From: Holosporales bacterium
Lineage (GTDB): Bacteria; Pseudomonadota; Alphaproteobacteria; RUG11792
Length of the DNA stretch: 10,950 bases
NCBI GenBank assembly: GCA_031260085.1
Contig: JAIRKP010000115.1
Coordinates: 1 to 10,950 of the forward strand
Direction: 5' to 3'
The notes under the pieces are model-generated. The model was given only the letters and a program-made list of their open reading frames with translations, had not been told where the DNA came from and did no database searches. How positions within the stretch are numbered: the stretch's first letter is position 1; every line of letters begins with the position of its first letter. A program made the position numbers and the translations under genes. Below are positions 1 to 6,223 of the stretch, piece after piece.

Positions 1-105
1 AATAAAGCAAAGTGTTTCAGAAGAGTATGTACTAGATATGATAAAACAGCTTCTTCTTATATTTCATGTTGGTATATAGCTTCCTTTTTCATATTACTGA
101 GATAA
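1..105 (+). CDS. C-terminal fragment of an IS5-family-like DDE transposase (cut by the window edge)
   Basis: Frame 1 is open from the first base to a TAA at 103-105 and encodes 34 residues. The stretch FRRVCTRYDKTASSY followed by a hydrophobic segment and a terminal LLR matches, from memory, the C-terminus of IS5-family transposases, which typically end in an (F)RR(I/V)ATRYDK...H(L/I)AAI..WLR pattern. This is the last part of the catalytic domain that moves the insertion sequence. The rest of the gene lies to the left of the window, so it cannot be judged whether the element is intact. Family assignment rests on this short tail only; the exact IS subgroup is not determinable here. Confidence 0.72.
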   Translation, partial: NKAKCFRRVCTRYDKTASSYISCWYIASFFILLR

Positions 106-126
106 AATATTTTTCCTAATAGGACC
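1..126 (+). mobile_element. Right end of an insertion sequence (probable IS5 family), boundary tentative
   Basis: The transposase tail stops at 105. The following 20 bases end in TTTTCCTAATAGGACC (111-126), which is placed and composed like a terminal inverted repeat, and the next bases are TAG. The boundary at 126 is an inference, because the matching left end is outside the window and no target duplication can be confirmed. Confidence 0.4.
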
Positions 127-149
127 TAGATCCGCTGACTGCGGGTCTA
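127..149 (+). other. Stem-loop next to the insertion-sequence end
   Basis: TAGATCCGC (127-135), loop TGACT, GCGGGTCTA (141-149) form a 9-bp stem with one G-U pair in plus-strand RNA. No T-run follows on either strand, so it does not look like an ordinary intrinsic terminator. It could be a roadblock downstream of the minus-strand frames or part of the insertion site. Confidence 0.35.
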
Positions 150-152
150 TGA

Positions 153-181
153 ATGTTTCTATTGTAGTGATGTTTCTATTG
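153..181 (+). repeat. Short direct repeat ATGTTTCTATTG x2
   Basis: The 12-mer ATGTTTCTATTG occurs at 153-164 and again at 170-181, a 17-base period. Its role is unknown. Confidence 0.4.
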
Positions 182-392
182 CTTGCTGGAGGACTAGGGG
201 GATTTGATCGTCTCCCTTTTGTAGAGATATATCGTAGTTTATGCTCAACCAGTCGGAGGGTTGAGAGCTGAAGAGTGCTGTTTTTCGGGTTGTCTTAAAG
301 AATGGGTCGAGCCCAGATGCCGACAAAGATGGCAATAGCAATGTAGCCATTATAGCTGCTGCTACGACTGAATCGTGAATACAATGCCTCAC
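159..392 (-). CDS. Hypothetical small protein, possibly with a signal peptide (doubtful)
   Basis: An open frame of 77 codons starts with GTG at 392 (next in-frame ATG at codon 15) and ends with TAG at 159-161. Codons 9-27 are hydrophobic and small-residue rich (VVAAAIMATLLLPSLSAS), which would suit a signal peptide, followed by a polar tail with no motif I recognise. Against it: the GGAGG Shine-Dalgarno sequence at 420-416 is more than 20 bases from the GTG, and nothing lies in front of the ATG. That ribosome site fits the other minus-strand frame (408-295) much better. The two frames overlap for about 100 bases, so probably at most one is translated. Confidence 0.22.
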   Translation of the reverse strand: MRHCIHDSVVAAAIMATLLLPSLSASGLDPFFKTTRKTALFSSQPSDWLSINYDISLQKGDDQIPLVLQQAIETSLQ

Positions 393-408
393 TAGCAGCC
401 TTAGAAAT
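295..408 (-). CDS. Candidate 37-residue membrane peptide with an ATT start
   Basis: On the minus strand a perfect GGAGG (420-416) is followed after 7 bases by ATT (408-406), then 36 further sense codons and a TAA at 297-295. The frame is open upstream to 465 but contains no ATG, GTG or TTG, so ATT (the rare start known from infC) would be needed. The product has a basic, serine-rich N-terminal half (SRFSRSSS) and a hydrophobic C-terminal half (GYIAIAIFVGIW), as in single-span membrane peptides. I do not recognise a family. The AT-rich stretch 427-480 lies between it and rpsU and could hold divergent promoters. It may also be a decayed remnant. Confidence 0.28.
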   Translation of the reverse strand: MSKAASEALYSRFSRSSSYNGYIAIAIFVGIWARPIL

Positions 409-449
409 GACGCTTCCTCCGTGGATATAGTATATTATTTTTATATAAT

Positions 450-477
450 TTGCATCAGTTGTCTGTTAGTATATATC
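450..477 (+). promoter_or_regulatory. Possible rpsU promoter
   Basis: TTGCAT (450-455), a 16-base spacer, then TATATC (472-477). The hexamers are imperfect, but the position 37 bases ahead of the rpsU start is suitable. Other AT-rich -10 candidates exist nearby. Confidence 0.3.
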
Positions 478-496
478 ATGCTGTGCTTTTTTTCGA

Positions 497-503
497 AAGG
501 AGG
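497..503 (+). promoter_or_regulatory. Strong ribosome binding site of rpsU
   Basis: AAGGAGG at 497-503 is a near-full complement of the 16S rRNA 3' end, 10 bases ahead of the ATG at 514. It is the strongest site in front of any plus-strand gene in this window and fixes the start. Confidence 0.75.
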
Positions 504-513
504 GAGAACATAA

Positions 514-717
514 ATGGAAGTTTCAGTTAATGACAATAACGTCGATCATGCTTTGCGTATTTTGAAAAAAAAGATGCAACGAGAGGGAATCTACAAAGAT
601 ATGAAGATTCACAGACACTTTGAAAAACCCTCTGAAAAAAAAGCGAGAAAAAGAGTTGATTCTTTAAGAAGATCAAGAAAACTTAATCGAAAAAGACTTG
701 AAAAAGAAGGTTATTAA
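514..717 (+). CDS. rpsU: Small-subunit ribosomal protein bS21
   Basis: The 67-residue product is a 30S ribosomal protein that binds near the anti-Shine-Dalgarno end of 16S rRNA and helps initiation. The N-terminal half ([20 protein letters not shown]) is the usual bS21 opening strand and first helix, and the rest is very basic ([21 protein letters not shown]), also typical. Length is within the usual 60-75 range for the family. The start is set by AAGGAGG at 497-503. A short GC-rich stem-loop follows the stop codon, then valS begins about 60 bases downstream, so partial read-through into valS is possible. Confidence 0.93.
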   Translation: MEVSVNDNNVDHALRILKKKMQREGIYKDMKIHRHFEKPSEKKARKRVDSLRRSRKLNRKRLEKEGY

Positions 718-727
718 TATATGCGAT

Positions 728-749
728 AAGGCCGTTTTCCTGCGGCCTT
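728..749 (+). terminator. Stem-loop after rpsU, weak terminator or attenuator
   Basis: AAGGCCG (728-734), 8-base loop, CGGCCTT (743-749) pair perfectly. The tail is only TAATAAT, not a proper U-run, so termination may be partial, lowering expression of valS relative to rpsU. The end of the stem is 27 bases ahead of the valS ATG at 777. Confidence 0.5.
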
Positions 750-776
750 TAATAATGATAAATGGAGTTAGCAAAG

Positions 777-3068
777 ATGGCTCAAGCAACATCAATGTTA
801 GAAAAAACATACGACCCTAAGCAATTCGAATCTGAAATTTATCAGAAAAATATATCTAATTTTTATCCAAATAATGAGAATAATAAATGCTTTTCTATAT
901 TAATGCCGCCGCCAAATGTTACGGGTAGCTTGCATTTAGGGCACGCTTTAACATATACAATTCAAGATATTTTAATTAGATATTATAGACAAAATAGATT
1001 TAATACCTTATGGCAACCCGGCATAGATCACGCTGGAATTGCAACTCAAATGGTTGTCGAAAAAGATTTGATTGCTAATGGTATAAACCCCAAAGAACTT
1101 TCTCGGGAAGAATTTATAGAAAAAACTTGGGAATGGAAAAACCAATCTGGAGATAAAATTTTTGAACAACAAAAGGCGTTGGGATGTTCAGCGCCGTGGG
1201 AATTATCTCGATTCACCATGGATGAGAATTTTTCTAAATCCGTAATAGAGGCTTTCGTTGTTCTTTATAAAAATGGATTAATCTATAAAGCGAAAAGACT
1301 AGTAAATTGGGATAACAAGTTTCAAACTGCCATTTCAGATCTTGAAATTCAAAACAAAGAGGAAAATGGAATATTATGGCATATAAAATATCAGCTCGAG
1401 AATTCTAATGAATTTATAACAATAGCAACAACCAGGCCGGAAACAATGTTTGGAGACACAGCAATTGCAGTTCATCCCGATGACGAGCGATATAAATATT
1501 TAGTTGGGAAAGTAGCACGCATTCCATATACCGATCGCTTAATTCCGATTATTGCTGACGGTTACATCGATATGGAAAAGGGAACTGGCTGCTTGAAGGT
1601 TACTCCGGCGCATGATATTAACGACTTTGCGATAGGGAAGCGACATAACCTAGAAATGATTAGCATCCTTGATAAATATGGGAATATGGTCCCAGGATAT
1701 ACTCCCAAATTTCTAGAAGGATTATATTTGAAAAAAGCAAGGAAGTTATTATTAGAAAAATTAAAGGAAGATCAGCTATTGGTCAAAGAAGAAGAAATCA
1801 CGCATACCTTGCCATACGGAGATAGATCCGGAACGGTCATCGAGCCGATGCTTACTGATCAGTGGTTTGTAGACGCGAAAAGGCTCGCCGATGCAGCTAT
1901 AAAGGCCGTTGAAGAAGGTAAAGTCAGGTTTTATCCAGAGAAGTGGAAAAACACATATTTTGAGTGGATGAAAAACATAGAGCCATGGTGCATTTCCAGA
2001 CAAATCATTTGGGGGCATCAAATTCCGGCATGGTATGGCCCAAATGGGGAGATATTTGTTGAAAAATCCGAGCAAGAGGCAATAGAAGCCGCTAAAAAAG
2101 CTGATATCGCAGGAGATCAATTAACAAGAGAAACAGATGTCTTAGATACTTGGTTTTCATCCGGATTGTGGCCATTCGCAACGCTTGGCTGGCCCGAACA
2201 AACAAAGATGAGCCAGATGTTCTACCCAACTACTACGTTAGTCACTGGATTTGATATTATTTTCTTCTGGGTTGCCAGGATGATGATGATGAGCATGTAT
2301 TTTATGAATGAAATACCATTCAAAGACATATACGTTCATGCTTTAGTTCGAGATGAAAAAGGCCAGAAAATGTCGAAATCAAAGGGTAATGTAATGGACC
2401 CTTTGAGCCTGATGGAAGAGTTCGGCGCAGATGCCCTTCGATTTACATTAGCTTTTTTGTCTGTCCCTGGAAGAGATATAAAATTTGGTAAAGAGCATGT
2501 AAAAATCAGCAGAAATTTCATAACTAAAATCTGGAATGCTGCGAGATTCTTGCAATCTAAAGGAGTTCCTTTTGAAAATAATATATCTTCAATAATTCTG
2601 ACAAGTGATTTAAATAAATGGATTATAACGAAATTAAAAAAATTTCAAATAGAAATCGATCAAAATATTAAAGAATATAGATTTGATTATGCAACAAGAA
2701 ATATTCAGTTTTTCATTAGAGATATATTTTGTGATTTCTTTGTTGAGGCAATAAAAATAATAGATAATGCTGAAACGAAAGCCATCGCTGGGGCTGTTTT
2801 TGCTGAATTTTTGAGAATAGCAAATCCATTCATACCTTTTATAACAGACTATTTGGCAAACGTTTTAGGCATAGCAGAGACTTTAATTTTCAGTAGCTCT
2901 GATAACGTATTAAAGTTAGAGCTATATGAAAATGCTGAAAGTGAGGTTGACAAACTTATTTCGATCATACACAGCTTGAGATCTGAAAAACAAATAACTG
3001 AAGAATTAAAAAATCAAATAGATGACTTAAGCGGAGAATTAAAGAAAATTGCTGAATCTATTATATAG
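777..3068 (+). CDS. valS: Valyl-tRNA synthetase, short form without C-terminal arm
   Basis: A class Ia synthetase that charges tRNA-Val with valine in the cytoplasm. I chose ATG 777 because GGAG at 764-767 lies 9 bases ahead; an in-frame ATG at 762 gives 768 residues and one at 795 is also possible. In the 763-residue form: PPPNVTG and the ATP-binding HLGH at about 53-56; the editing domain with TTRPETMFGDTAIAVHP and KVTPAHD near 218-280; LTDQWFV and CISRQIIWGHQIPAWY in the second half of the Rossmann fold; KMSKS at 531-535; then the helical anticodon-binding domain. The family usually has about 870-950 residues. Here the chain ends about 25 residues after the helix SEVDKLISIIHSLRSEK, so the C-terminal coiled-coil tRNA-binding arm is missing. 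The last 20 bases overlap rmuC. Confidence 0.96.
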   Translation: MAQATSMLEKTYDPKQFESEIYQKNISNFYPNNENNKCFSILMPPPNVTGSLHLGHALTYTIQDILIRYYRQNRFNTLWQPGIDHAGIATQMVVEKDLIANGINPKELSREEFIEKTWEWKNQSGDKIFEQQKALGCSAPWELSRFTMDENFSKSVIEAFVVLYKNGLIYKAKRLVNWDNKFQTAISDLEIQNKEENGILWHIKYQLENSNEFITIATTRPETMFGDTAIAVHPDDERYKYLVGKVARIPYTDRLIPIIADGYIDMEKGTGCLKVTPAHDINDFAIGKRHNLEMISILDKYGNMVPGYTPKFLEGLYLKKARKLLLEKLKEDQLLVKEEEITHTLPYGDRSGTVIEPMLTDQWFVDAKRLADAAIKAVEEGKVRFYPEKWKNTYFEWMKNIEPWCISRQIIWGHQIPAWYGPNGEIFVEKSEQEAIEAAKKADIAGDQLTRETDVLDTWFSSGLWPFATLGWPEQTKMSQMFYPTTTLVTGFDIIFFWVARMMMMSMYFMNEIPFKDIYVHALVRDEKGQKMSKSKGNVMDPLSLMEEFGADALRFTLAFLSVPGRDIKFGKEHVKISRNFITKIWNAARFLQSKGVPFENNISSIILTSDLNKWIITKLKKFQIEIDQNIKEYRFDYATRNIQFFIRDIFCDFFVEAIKIIDNAETKAIAGAVFAEFLRIANPFIPFITDYLANVLGIAETLIFSSSDNVLKLELYENAESEVDKLISIIHSLRSEKQITEELKNQIDDLSGELKKIAESII

Positions 3069-4206
3069 TAATTCAACATATATTATAATTTTATTATTAG
3101 TAATTTGGATTATTATTTTGCTGAGAGATAATCTCAACTTAAGAGTTTTATTAAAAAATGAAAAAGAATTAAAGAAAGAACAAATAGCTCTTGAAGAAAA
3201 ATTTAAAAGTATATCAAATGAAGTTTTGATTAGAAGTCATAATAATTTTCTAAATATAGCAAAAGAAACTTTTGATAAAATATTAAATATAGAAAAAAAT
3301 GAGCAAAATAAAAAACAAACCGAATTTCTTCACATACTTCAACCAATTCATGAAACACTAGTATTATTTGATAAAAAGATATCTCAAATCGAAAAAGAAA
3401 GAATAGATGCGTATAGTGACCTTCGAAGACAAGTAAAAGATTTAATGCAATATCAACAAGAAATTCAAAAAGAAACGTCGAATCTAAATAAAGCATTGTC
3501 ATCGCCGTTTATGAGTGGGCAATGGGGTGAGATGCAGCTAAAACGGGTTGTTGAGATATCTGGTATGCTTGCTCACTGTGATTTTTTCGAACAAGAGAAA
3601 TCTGAATTTTCAAGGTTGCGGCCAGATATGGTAATAAGGTTGCCAGGGGATAGAAATATTATTGTTGATGCAAAGGCGCCGCTTGATGCTTATATCAACG
3701 CAATCAATACCGGAGATGAATCATATTTAGAACACCATGCTAGGATAATAAAAAATCATATAAAAATATTAGGGCAAAAAGCTTATTGGGAGCAATTTTC
3801 TCCAACGCCCGAATTTGTTCTAATGTTTCTTCCAGGGGAATCGTTTTTTAGTTCTGCGATAAAAAAAGATCCAACACTAATAGAGTATGGCGTTAGAGAA
3901 AAAGTTATTATAACAACTCCTATAACATTAATAGCGCTGCTGAAAGCCATCGCTTTTTCGTGGCAACAAGAAGCTTTGACGAAAAATGCCAAGCAAATAG
4001 GAGAGGTTGGCAGACTCGTATTTGCAAATTTAGAGAAGTTAGTCGAAAATTCAAAAAGCTTTGAAAATAGGATGCGTAAAAATATAGAAGAATATGAAAA
4101 AATTAACTCGTTCATAGATAAAAATATAATTCCATCGGTCACAAAATTGAAAAAGCTTGGAATTGAAATTGATGAACAGGCTATTTTGCAACATGAAAAG
4201 ACATAG
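3049..4206 (+). CDS. rmuC: RmuC-family membrane-anchored protein with a nuclease-like domain
   Basis: RmuC proteins limit DNA rearrangements such as inversions between repeats; their exact biochemistry is uncertain. Residues 11-25 form one membrane span, about 35-150 are a charged, helical coiled-coil-like stretch, and about 155-340 are the RmuC domain: GQWGEMQL (157-164), RPDMVIRLPG, NIIVDAKAPLDAY (203-215, with the D...DAK arrangement of PD-(D/E)XK-like folds), PEFVLMFLPGE (254-264) and VIITTPITLIALLKAIAFSWQQE (286-308). At 385 residues it is a normal to slightly short member. The start is TTG at 3049, overlapping valS by 20 bases. No ATG occurs before residue 133, and this TTG keeps the membrane anchor. 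GGAG at 3033-3036 may serve as ribosome site. Translational coupling to valS is likely. Confidence 0.9.
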   Translation: MLNLLYSNSTYIIILLLVIWIIILLRDNLNLRVLLKNEKELKKEQIALEEKFKSISNEVLIRSHNNFLNIAKETFDKILNIEKNEQNKKQTEFLHILQPIHETLVLFDKKISQIEKERIDAYSDLRRQVKDLMQYQQEIQKETSNLNKALSSPFMSGQWGEMQLKRVVEISGMLAHCDFFEQEKSEFSRLRPDMVIRLPGDRNIIVDAKAPLDAYINAINTGDESYLEHHARIIKNHIKILGQKAYWEQFSPTPEFVLMFLPGESFFSSAIKKDPTLIEYGVREKVIITTPITLIALLKAIAFSWQQEALTKNAKQIGEVGRLVFANLEKLVENSKSFENRMRKNIEEYEKINSFIDKNIIPSVTKLKKLGIEIDEQAILQHEKT

Positions 4207-4272
4207 CCTTTCATACCTAATAAATTTAGTTACCTCCAGTTTCGTGCAAGAAGTTGTATATGAGAACGTACA

Positions 4273-4355
4273 GTCTGTCAAGGAGGAGAACGAAGTGATC
4301 CTTGCCAGACTGAGGGCGCGAGTGTGGTATAATTATTATATCATACTCGCGCCCC
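4273..4355 (+). repeat. 83-bp two-hairpin intergenic repeat, copy 1
   Basis: This copy aligns without gaps to 6260-6342, with 76 of 83 bases identical by my count. Hairpin A: AGTCTGTCAAGGA (4272-4284) with TCCTTGCCAGACT (4299-4311), 12 of 13 pairs. Hairpin B: GGGCGCGAGTGTGGTATAA (4314-4332), loop TTA, paired with 4336-4354, 19 pairs of which two are G-U. The hairpins are 2 bases apart. No U-run follows. It lies 66 bases after the rmuC stop. The loop of hairpin A (GGAG...GAAGTGA) resembles the GAGGAG-x-CGAAGYGA pattern of extragenic palindromes I remember from other bacteria, including Rickettsiales relatives. Confidence 0.85.
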
Positions 4356-4364
4356 GTGAAGGCA

Positions 4365-4390
4365 TATTGAAAAGCTTTCGCTTTTCAATA
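4365..4390 (+). other. Perfect 11-bp stem-loop downstream of repeat copy 1
   Basis: TATTGAAAAGC (4365-4375), loop TTTC, GCTTTTCAATA (4380-4390). It follows repeat copy 1 by 9 bases, so the rmuC 3' region has three strong hairpins in a row. No U-run follows. The 15-mer AAGCTTTCGCTTTTC inside it recurs on the minus strand at 6083-6069. Confidence 0.7.
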
Positions 4391-4416
4391 CTCCCATATA
4401 GTTCTGGCTTGCATAA

Positions 4417-4445
4417 TTGATTGTGAGGATATTTTTGTGTAAAAT
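4417..4445 (+). promoter_or_regulatory. Promoter of the hemY-like/dut unit
   Basis: TTGATT (4417-4422), 17-base spacer, TAAAAT (4440-4445). Transcription would begin near 4452, leaving about 24 bases before the ATG at 4476. Spacing and hexamers fit a housekeeping sigma factor. Confidence 0.55.
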
Positions 4446-4475
4446 CAACGAAGGTTATTCGCAATCGATACACTA

Positions 4476-5579
4476 ATGGGATTTTTCAAAAAGCTTTTTT
4501 GGTTCTTTTTTTCGACGATAACACTTATTCTTTTGCACTGTTACGCTCCTAGCGTAGGAAATCTTGAATTATCGATTAAAGAATGGAAACTTTCGATTGG
4601 GCTATATTTATTCCTTTTATTTATTATAATTTTCTCATTTATTTTATCAGTTTCAAAATCTTTTTTTAAACTTTTCATGAAATTGTTTTCGAATAATAAA
4701 GTCTCAAATTTAACTGAGTCTATCAATAATATTACAGAATTAATTCAACTTGATGAAAAAGAGTTTACAAAAGAAATAACTCGCAGGCAAATATCACCAA
4801 GCTTTGATTCTATAAAAAAGTCTCTAATGCTATTAAAAAATTACGAAAATTGTAAAGATAGTTCTCTTACAGGGAATCAACTCGTGGATATAAAAATATT
4901 AAATTTACAACTGCGAAATCTTAATTCTCAATGCGATATCATTAATGCATCAAAGCTAGCGAAAAAAATTATCACTGATTACAGTTCTTTTGTGAGGGAG
5001 GCTCAAGATGAGATTTTGCAAACTGCTATTTTAGCTAAACGCAATAATATTGATTTTTCATTTGATCCAAGAAAATATAAATATAATTTATTACAAAGCT
5101 ATATCGAAAGATATTTACTCTATATTGATATAATGGAAATTGAAAATTGTACTGACTTAGATAGTAAGTTAAAATTAATCGAAAAACTTATTAAAAAACA
5201 TGATGAAAACAAAGAATCGTTTGATTTTTTCTTGAAATTTATAAGTAAAAACAATATAACAAAATACAATGATAAATTTATAATTGAAGTTATAGAAAAA
5301 TCATTTAAAATCTTCCCCAATAGAGCGTTGGCATATGATTTAATAAAATTAAATAAATCGGATCAATTTGAAATAGCGCAAGAAATTACAAAAAATATTA
5401 ACGAAAATAATATTGAAAAATTGTGGTTTTTACTTATAATGGCATTAAAATCTGGATTTCATATAAAAACACAAGAAATAGTAAAAAAGCTTATGAATCA
5501 AGAAAATCCAAAAGAAATTTTAGCTTTTTATTATAAAAACGCACCAGAAGAGATTCCAAATCTTAATTTAAATATATAA
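4476..5579 (+). CDS. HemY-like inner-membrane protein with helical repeat domain
   Basis: The 367-residue product has two hydrophobic spans (about 7-22 and 41-60) joined by a short loop, then a basic juxtamembrane segment and a long soluble, all-helical region of Leu/Ile/Lys/Asn-rich repeats. This layout (loop ending in IKEWKLSIGLYLFLLF, then a TPR-like domain) resembles the HemY N-terminal family found in proteobacteria, named after heme-synthesis operons but of unclear function. Similarity is in architecture more than in motifs I can point to, so the family is a tentative call. Base composition is extreme: 8 of 60 bases are G or C at 5221-5280. No Shine-Dalgarno sequence is evident; the promoter at 4417-4445 leaves a short leader. 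Two bases separate it from dut, so both are probably co-transcribed. Confidence 0.55.
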   Translation: MGFFKKLFWFFFSTITLILLHCYAPSVGNLELSIKEWKLSIGLYLFLLFIIIFSFILSVSKSFFKLFMKLFSNNKVSNLTESINNITELIQLDEKEFTKEITRRQISPSFDSIKKSLMLLKNYENCKDSSLTGNQLVDIKILNLQLRNLNSQCDIINASKLAKKIITDYSSFVREAQDEILQTAILAKRNNIDFSFDPRKYKYNLLQSYIERYLLYIDIMEIENCTDLDSKLKLIEKLIKKHDENKESFDFFLKFISKNNITKYNDKFIIEVIEKSFKIFPNRALAYDLIKLNKSDQFEIAQEITKNINENNIEKLWFLLIMALKSGFHIKTQEIVKKLMNQENPKEILAFYYKNAPEEIPNLNLNI

Positions 5580-5581
5580 TT

Positions 5582-6016
5582 ATGAACATAAATTTTTGTA
5601 AACTAGATAAAAATTCCGAAATCCCCAGCCGAGAAACAAATGGCAGCGCCGGCTATGACTTAAGAGCTTGCTTGAATGAAAATTGCAAATTAGCCGCAGG
5701 GAAGTTCGAAGTTATAAATACAGGAATCGCAATTGAACTCCCTGAAGGATTCTTTGCAATGGTTTGCTCAAGATCAGGCCTTGCCGCTAAACACGGTATA
5801 TCAATGCCCTCACCTGGAATAATTGACTCAGATTATAGGGGGCCGATAAGATGTATATTATTCAACTATTCGACGCAAGATTTCATAATCGAGAACGGCA
5901 TGAGAATCGCTCAATTAATTGTGTGTAAACACGAAATTCTCAATTGGACAGAAGTCACGACCTTATCTAGAACTACTCGAGGTGAAAATGGCTTTGGCTC
6001 AACTGGGTTGAAGTGA
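5582..6016 (+). CDS. dut: dUTP diphosphatase (dUTPase)
   Basis: This enzyme splits dUTP to dUMP and pyrophosphate, keeping uracil out of DNA and supplying the dTMP precursor. It works as a homotrimer in the cytoplasm. All five motifs are present in the 144 residues: I AGYDL (23-27), II SRSGLAAK (63-70), III GIIDSDYRG (79-87, with the catalytic Asp82), IV GMRIAQLIV (106-114), and V RGENGFGSTG (133-142), where the usual GG is replaced by NG. The loop between motifs II and III (GISMPSPG) appears one residue shorter than the common GIxVxNxPG. Length is typical. It starts 2 bases after the upstream stop without a Shine-Dalgarno sequence, so translation probably depends on coupling. Confidence 0.96.
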   Translation: MNINFCKLDKNSEIPSRETNGSAGYDLRACLNENCKLAAGKFEVINTGIAIELPEGFFAMVCSRSGLAAKHGISMPSPGIIDSDYRGPIRCILFNYSTQDFIIENGMRIAQLIVCKHEILNWTEVTTLSRTTRGENGFGSTGLK

Positions 6017-6145
6017 TTAATCAAAATATTGCAAAAAGACATAGGAGCGCAGAAGAGTAGTATTGCTCGAAAAGCGAAAGCTTGTAGAGTCCTCTTAAAT
6101 GTATCAAACCTTCCCTTGGTTTTGAACCAGATTTCAACATGAAAA
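6017..6145 (+). other. First part of the dut/trpZ convergent spacer
   Basis: No convincing gene is present here. It holds AAGC-GAAA-GCTT at 6072-6083, a small hairpin with a GNRA-type loop that is part of a 15-mer (6069-6083, read on the minus strand AAGCTTTCGCTTTTC) shared with 4372-4386. A small AAACC/GGTTT stem lies around 6109-6126, and the palindrome TTTCAACATGAAA at 6132-6144 sits directly beside the parS site. No clear intrinsic terminator follows dut. Confidence 0.4.
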
Positions 6146-6161
6146 TGTTCCACGTGGAACA
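6146..6161. promoter_or_regulatory. parS-type centromere site (ParB binding)
   Basis: TGTTCCACGTGGAACA is a perfect 16-bp palindrome matching the near-universal chromosomal parS consensus TGTTNCACGTGAAACA, in the GTTCCACGTGGAAC form common in alphaproteobacteria. ParB dimers load here, spread, and work with ParA and SMC in origin segregation. It lies in a spacer between convergent units, outside any credible gene. parS sites cluster near the replication origin, so this window is probably origin-proximal (inference). Confidence 0.85.
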
Positions 6162-6223
6162 ATTGAAACTTTATTACCAAAGAGGAAATTATATGATAAA
6201 GCTAATGTTTATAAGAAACGTTA

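Noticed and set aside
106..480. A structured RNA gene (tRNA, tmRNA, SRP RNA, 6S or RNase P RNA) in the stretch before rpsU
   Set aside because: Small stems such as CTCAACC/GGTTGAG (244-265) exist, but none of the signature sequences of these RNAs is present. I also saw no tRNA or CRISPR array elsewhere in the window.
1776..2521. Minus-strand frames inside valS
   Set aside because: They are antisense to conserved synthetase motifs, including the KMSKS region.
4157..4420. 87-codon plus-strand frame over the rmuC end and repeat copy 1
   Set aside because: It overlaps the end of rmuC in another frame and continues through three hairpins of the repeat region; it has no ribosome site at its start and no protein-like pattern.
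5911..6180. 89-codon minus-strand frame antisense to the dut end
   Set aside because: Its FHVE-H-FHVE N-terminus is just the translation of the parS palindrome and its neighbour, and the rest is antisense to dut; best explained as non-coding.
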